Source: Alphaproteobacteria bacterium
GTDB lineage: Bacteria; Pseudomonadota; Alphaproteobacteria; Caulobacterales; Caulobacteraceae
Assembly: GCA_025350685.1 (NCBI GenBank)
Contig: JANXXK010000178.1
Location: forward strand, 1 to 34,864
Direction: 5' to 3'
Length of the DNA: 34,864 nt
In this document: positions 31,752 to 34,864 of the stretch, one piece after another
Layout of the letters: each line of letters starts with the position of its first letter
Position numbering within the stretch: the first letter of the stretch is position 1
Program-made: the position numbers and the translations under genes
The notes under the pieces: model-generated
Told to the model about the DNA's origin: nothing
Seen by the model: only the letters and a program-made list of their open reading frames with translations
Database searches by the model: none

Positions 31752-33842
31752 ATGATGCGGTTCCTGGCTAGCCTTCTTCTGGCGCTTGCGACGGCGCTGC
31801 CGGCGGCGGCGCTGCCGGTGCGGCACGTGCGGGCCGAGCTGGTGGCCGAGGCCCAGGGGATCGCGCCGGGCCAGACGATCCACGTCGCCCGTCGCCAGCA
31901 GATCGAGACGGGCTGGCACACCTATTGGCGCAATTCCGGCGACTCCGGCGAGGCGACGCGGATCACCTGGGCGCTGCCCGCGGGCTGGCAAGCGGGCGAA
32001 TTTACCTGGCCGGCGCCCAGGAAGCTGCCGGTCGGGCCGCTGATGAACTACGGCTACGAGGGCGAGGTGCTGCTGCCGGTGGCGATCACCGCGCCGGCGA
32101 ACGCCAAGCCTGGCGACAAGGTGAGCCTGAACGCCAAGGCGCAGTTCCTAGTCTGCGCCGAGATCTGCGTGCCGGAGGACGCCACGCTCGCCCTCACCTT
32201 GCCGGTCACGGTGGGGCCCGCCCAACCTGACCCCAAGTGGGCCAAGGCGATCGCGCAGACCCTGGCGCAGTCTCCCAAGCCCGCCGGCCTGGCGGCGGTC
32301 TTCCAGCCGCACGGGACCAGCGTGGCGCTGGCGGTGACCGGCGCGGCGATCAAATCGGCCGACAAGGCCGGCGCCTACTTTTATCCCTTCGATGCGACGG
32401 TCATCGACCACGCCAAGCCTCAGGCGATCGAGCGGGGCCCCGAGGGCCTGACGCTGACGTTGACCTCCGGCTACGCCTTCCAGGGCGGCAAGGCGCCGGA
32501 CGCCATGGCCGGGGTGCTGGCGGTGGGCGGCAGGGCCTATGAGATTTCCGCTGCGCCCGGCGCGGCGCCGGCCGGCGCCTCGGGTCTTGGGCCGCCGCGG
32601 GTCGCGGGCCAGGGCGGAGCCGACCTGGGCCTCGCCACGGCCTTTGTGTTCGCCCTGATCGGCGGGCTGATCCTCAACCTGATGCCCTGCGTCTTCCCGA
32701 TCCTGGCGATGAAGGCCGCCTCACTTGCCGGCCACGGGGGCGAGAGCGCCGCCGCGCGGCGTCAGGGCCTGGCGTTCGGCGCCGGATCGATCCTCACCTT
32801 CCTGGCGCTGGCGGCCGCGCTCATCGGCCTCAAGGCCGCCGGCTCGGCCATCGGCTGGGGCTTCCAGCTGCAATCGCCGCCGGTGGTGGCGATCCTCGCA
32901 CTGCTGATGCTGGCGGTGGCGCTGAACCTGTCGGGCCTGTTCGAGGTCGGGACCTCGCTGCAGGGGACCGGAACCGGCCTGGCCAGCCGCGGCGGCCTCG
33001 CCGGCGCCTTCTTCACCGGCGCGCTGGCGGTGGTGGTGGCCGCGCCTTGCACGGCGCCCTTCATGGGCCCGGCGCTGGGCTGGGCGCTGACCCAGACGCC
33101 CGCCGCTGCGCTGACGGTGTTCCTGGCGCTGGGGATCGGCTTCGCCGCGCCCTTCGTGCTGGTGGCCTATGCCCCCGGCCTGCTCTCGCGCCTGCCCAGG
33201 CCCGGGGTGTGGATGGAGACGTTCCGCAAGGCGCTGGCCTTCCCGATGTATGGCGCGGCGGCGTGGCTCGCGTGGGTGCTGTCCCAGCAGGCCGGCGCCG
33301 GAGACCTCGCCAAGCTGTTCGGCGCGGCGGTTCTGGTGGCGATGGCCGGCTGGCTGTTCGGCATGGCGCAAAAGCGCGCCGCGACGGGCGGCAAGCCCTT
33401 GGTGCTCGATGTCAGCGCCGGCCTGCTGGCCGCCCTAGCGCTGGCCGCGGTGGTCTGGCCGCAGGACGCCGCCGAGCTGACCTCGGAGGCCTACAGCCCG
33501 GCGCGGCTGGCGGAATTGCGCGCCGAGGGGCGGCCGGTGTTCGTCAACTACACGGCGGCCTGGTGCGTTTCCTGCCAGGTCAACGACAAGGTGGCGATCT
33601 CGACCGGCCAGGTCCGCAGCGCCTTCGCCCGCCACAGGGTCACCTATCTGAAAGCCGACTGGACCAGACGCGACGCGACCATCGCCGCTGAGCTGGCCAG
33701 CCACGGCCGGGCCGGCGTGCCGCTCTATCTGGTCTATGGCGTAAGCGGGGGCGATCCCGCTATCCTGCCCTCGATCCTGACGCCGGACATCGTGGTCAAG
33801 GCGGTGGAGGCCGCCGACAAGCCCAAGGTGGCAAGCCCCTGA
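31752..33842 (+). CDS. ScsB/DsbD-type transmembrane thiol-disulfide reductase
   Basis: A 696-residue protein carrying electrons from cytosolic thioredoxin to the periplasm. After a signal peptide (1-20) comes a periplasmic domain with a redox pair C135-x3-C139 (LVCAEICVPED). The membrane part (about 290-570) has C313 in NLMPCVFPILAMK and C433 in VAAPCTAPFMGPALGW, the two membrane cysteines. A thioredoxin-like C-terminal domain has C605-V-S-C608 in TAAWCVSCQVN. The longer N-terminal domain, CAEIC and the C-terminal pair fit ScsB better than classic DsbD. ATG at 31752 with GGAAGAG upstream. The redoxin gene begins six bases after its stop and is a likely client. Confidence 0.92.
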   Translation: MMRFLASLLLALATALPAAALPVRHVRAELVAEAQGIAPGQTIHVARRQQIETGWHTYWRNSGDSGEATRITWALPAGWQAGEFTWPAPRKLPVGPLMNYGYEGEVLLPVAITAPANAKPGDKVSLNAKAQFLVCAEICVPEDATLALTLPVTVGPAQPDPKWAKAIAQTLAQSPKPAGLAAVFQPHGTSVALAVTGAAIKSADKAGAYFYPFDATVIDHAKPQAIERGPEGLTLTLTSGYAFQGGKAPDAMAGVLAVGGRAYEISAAPGAAPAGASGLGPPRVAGQGGADLGLATAFVFALIGGLILNLMPCVFPILAMKAASLAGHGGESAAARRQGLAFGAGSILTFLALAAALIGLKAAGSAIGWGFQLQSPPVVAILALLMLAVALNLSGLFEVGTSLQGTGTGLASRGGLAGAFFTGALAVVVAAPCTAPFMGPALGWALTQTPAAALTVFLALGIGFAAPFVLVAYAPGLLSRLPRPGVWMETFRKALAFPMYGAAAWLAWVLSQQAGAGDLAKLFGAAVLVAMAGWLFGMAQKRAATGGKPLVLDVSAGLLAALALAAVVWPQDAAELTSEAYSPARLAELRAEGRPVFVNYTAAWCVSCQVNDKVAISTGQVRSAFARHRVTYLKADWTRRDATIAAELASHGRAGVPLYLVYGVSGGDPAILPSILTPDIVVKAVEAADKPKVASP

Positions 33843-33848
33843 GATGAG

Positions 33849-34493
33849 ATGAGCCTTCGTCGCCGAACCTTCCTGATCGCCGCCACCGCCCCCGTACTGG
33901 CCGGACTGACCGTCGCGGGCGCCACGCGGGCTGCGCCGCAGATCGGCGGCCCTGCGCCGGCCTTCCAGGCGATGGACGCCGAGGGTCATACGCGCAGCTT
34001 GGCGGAATTCGCGGGCAAGGTGGTGGTGCTGGAGTGGATCAGCAGCGACTGCCCCTACACCGCCAAGCATTACAATTCCGGGACCATGCAGCGGCTGCAG
34101 AAGGCCGCCCGCAAGCAGGGCGTGGTGTGGCTGACGCTGTCGTCCTCGGCGCCGGGCCGCGAGGACTATTTCACCCCGGCCGCGGCCAAGGCCTGGCAGG
34201 CCAAGGTCCACAGCAACGCCGACGCCATCCTGCTCGACGGCGACGGCAAGATCGGCCGCGCCTATGGGGCCAAGGTGACGCCGCACATGTTCGTCGTGGG
34301 GCGCGACGGGCGGCTCGACTACATGGGCGGCGTTGACGACCGGCCCTTCGCCGATCCGGCGAGCCTGAAGGGCGCCAAACCCTATGTGGCGCTGGCGCTC
34401 GCTGACCTGAAGGCCGGGCGGCCGGTGGCCATGCCGGTCACCGCGCCCTATGGCTGTTCCATACGCTACGGGTCGGCGGGTGGATTCCAGTAG
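33849..34493 (+). CDS. Periplasmic redoxin (thioredoxin-fold), partner of the ScsB-like protein
   Basis: A 214-residue protein. The N-terminus RRRTFLIAATAPVLAGLTVA is a Sec or Tat signal. The thioredoxin fold has C68 in EWISSDCPYTAKHYNSGTMQ, the AhpC/TSA-like redoxin start with a single active-site cysteine, and KVTPHMFVVGRDGRLDYMGG with the cis-proline region. A second cysteine, C203, is near the C-terminus in APYGCSIRY and may be the resolving one. The neighbouring ScsB-like reductase could reduce it; the exact role (peroxide defence, metal stress or thiol repair) is not shown. ATG at 33849, six bases after the previous stop. Confidence 0.87.
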   Translation: MSLRRRTFLIAATAPVLAGLTVAGATRAAPQIGGPAPAFQAMDAEGHTRSLAEFAGKVVVLEWISSDCPYTAKHYNSGTMQRLQKAARKQGVVWLTLSSSAPGREDYFTPAAAKAWQAKVHSNADAILLDGDGKIGRAYGAKVTPHMFVVGRDGRLDYMGGVDDRPFADPASLKGAKPYVALALADLKAGRPVAMPVTAPYGCSIRYGSAGGFQ

Positions 34494-34505
34494 AGGGACG
34501 GTGGG

Positions 34506-34864
34506 TTGGCTGAGCTGACGACGGCTTGGAAGGCTCTCGAGGTCGCGGCGCAGGCCGCCCGCGGGCGAGGGATTGTCGACCTTTTCGCCGCTGAGCCGGA
34601 CCGGCTGGCGCGGCTGGGGGTGGCGGCGGCCGGGCTGGAGCTCGACCTCTCCAAGCAACCCTGGTCGCTGGGTGATCTCGATGTGGCGCTGGCGCTGGCC
34701 AAGGCCGGCGGGATCGAGGCCGCGCGGGACCGCCTGTTCGCCGGCGAGGCCATGAACGCCTCGGAGGGCCGCGCGGCCCTGCACATGGCGCTGCGAGCGC
34801 CGAAGGGCTCAGACTTCAAGGCGCAGGGCGAGCCGGTCTCGGCCGAGGTCGACGCGACCCGGGC
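34506..34864 (+). CDS. pgi: Glucose-6-phosphate isomerase, N-terminal part (cut by the window edge)
   Basis: About 119 residues are visible. The protein starts at TTG 34506 with LAELTTAWKALEVAAQAARG; an in-frame TAG at 34491 leaves no earlier start, and GAGGGA precedes the TTG. AMNASEGRAALHMALRAPKG matches the Pgi block N-x-(S/T)-E-x-R-x-x-L-H-x-A-L-R, and LDLSKQPWSL also fits. The enzyme interconverts glucose-6-phosphate and fructose-6-phosphate. The active site and C-terminus lie outside the window. It follows the redoxin gene closely on the same strand. Confidence 0.88.
   Translation, partial: MAELTTAWKALEVAAQAARGRGIVDLFAAEPDRLARLGVAAAGLELDLSKQPWSLGDLDVALALAKAGGIEAARDRLFAGEAMNASEGRAALHMALRAPKGSDFKAQGEPVSAEVDATR

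Noticed and set aside
33435-34784. A long minus-strand frame under the redoxin and pgi genes
   Set aside because: The plus-strand genes have clear families, start signals and overlaps; the minus frame has none.

Overview
The window is about 35 kb of GC-rich DNA with tightly packed genes, many ATGA overlaps, several TTG or GTG starts, and short palindromic repeats in the gaps. Gene content points to an alphaproteobacterium of the order Caulobacterales, most like Phenylobacterium or Caulobacter: rmuC, recR, ybaB and dnaX in a row with a small SRP RNA beside dnaX, Flp-pilus genes with CtrA-like boxes, and a CycM-like cytochrome. The genus is an inference from gene content and style; no rRNA or other marker is present.

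Layout. 1-4.4 kb (minus): rmuC (cut by the left edge), recR, ybaB, a cupin-like secreted protein, dnaX and the 4.5S-type SRP RNA, with two kinds of palindromic repeat between them. 4.4-8.5 kb: an exported class V aminotransferase, a glutathione transferase, a small unknown protein, a DUF2277 protein, a ferritin-like helical protein, a Nudix hydrolase and a 45-residue stump of a [2Fe-2S] subunit. 8.7-14.6 kb (plus): the most unusual block, made of a membrane-anchored protein of about fifty 10-residue repeats, a secreted HEXXH protease with propeller-like and barrel-like regions, and a PrsW-type intramembrane protease. 14.6-17.7 kb: an SDR, a YghU-type glutathione transferase, nudC and an XRE regulator. 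17.8-19.5 kb (minus): a predicted envelope redox operon (DUF3034 protein, exported truncated haemoglobin, HiPIP) preceded by an FNR/FixK-like box.

19.7-25.6 kb: pheA and kdsB (overlapping), a membrane-anchored cytochrome c, then a minus-strand trio of M17 aminopeptidase, NlpC/P60 protein and polysaccharide deacetylase. 25.6-28.0 kb: part of a tad/Flp pilus locus (cpaA, two Flp pilins, two TadE/TadG-like proteins) around an AT-rich divergent regulatory region. 28.0-34.9 kb: twin palindromes that hold the stop codons of both flanking genes, an MFS transporter, an alanine/serine-glyoxylate-type aminotransferase, a MaoC-like hotdog protein, a ScsB/DsbD-type thiol reductase with a periplasmic redoxin, and the start of pgi.

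The best candidate for something undescribed is the 8.7-14.6 kb envelope block. The exported haemoglobin/HiPIP operon with its FNR-type box comes next. All functions are read from motifs by eye; no database search was run.
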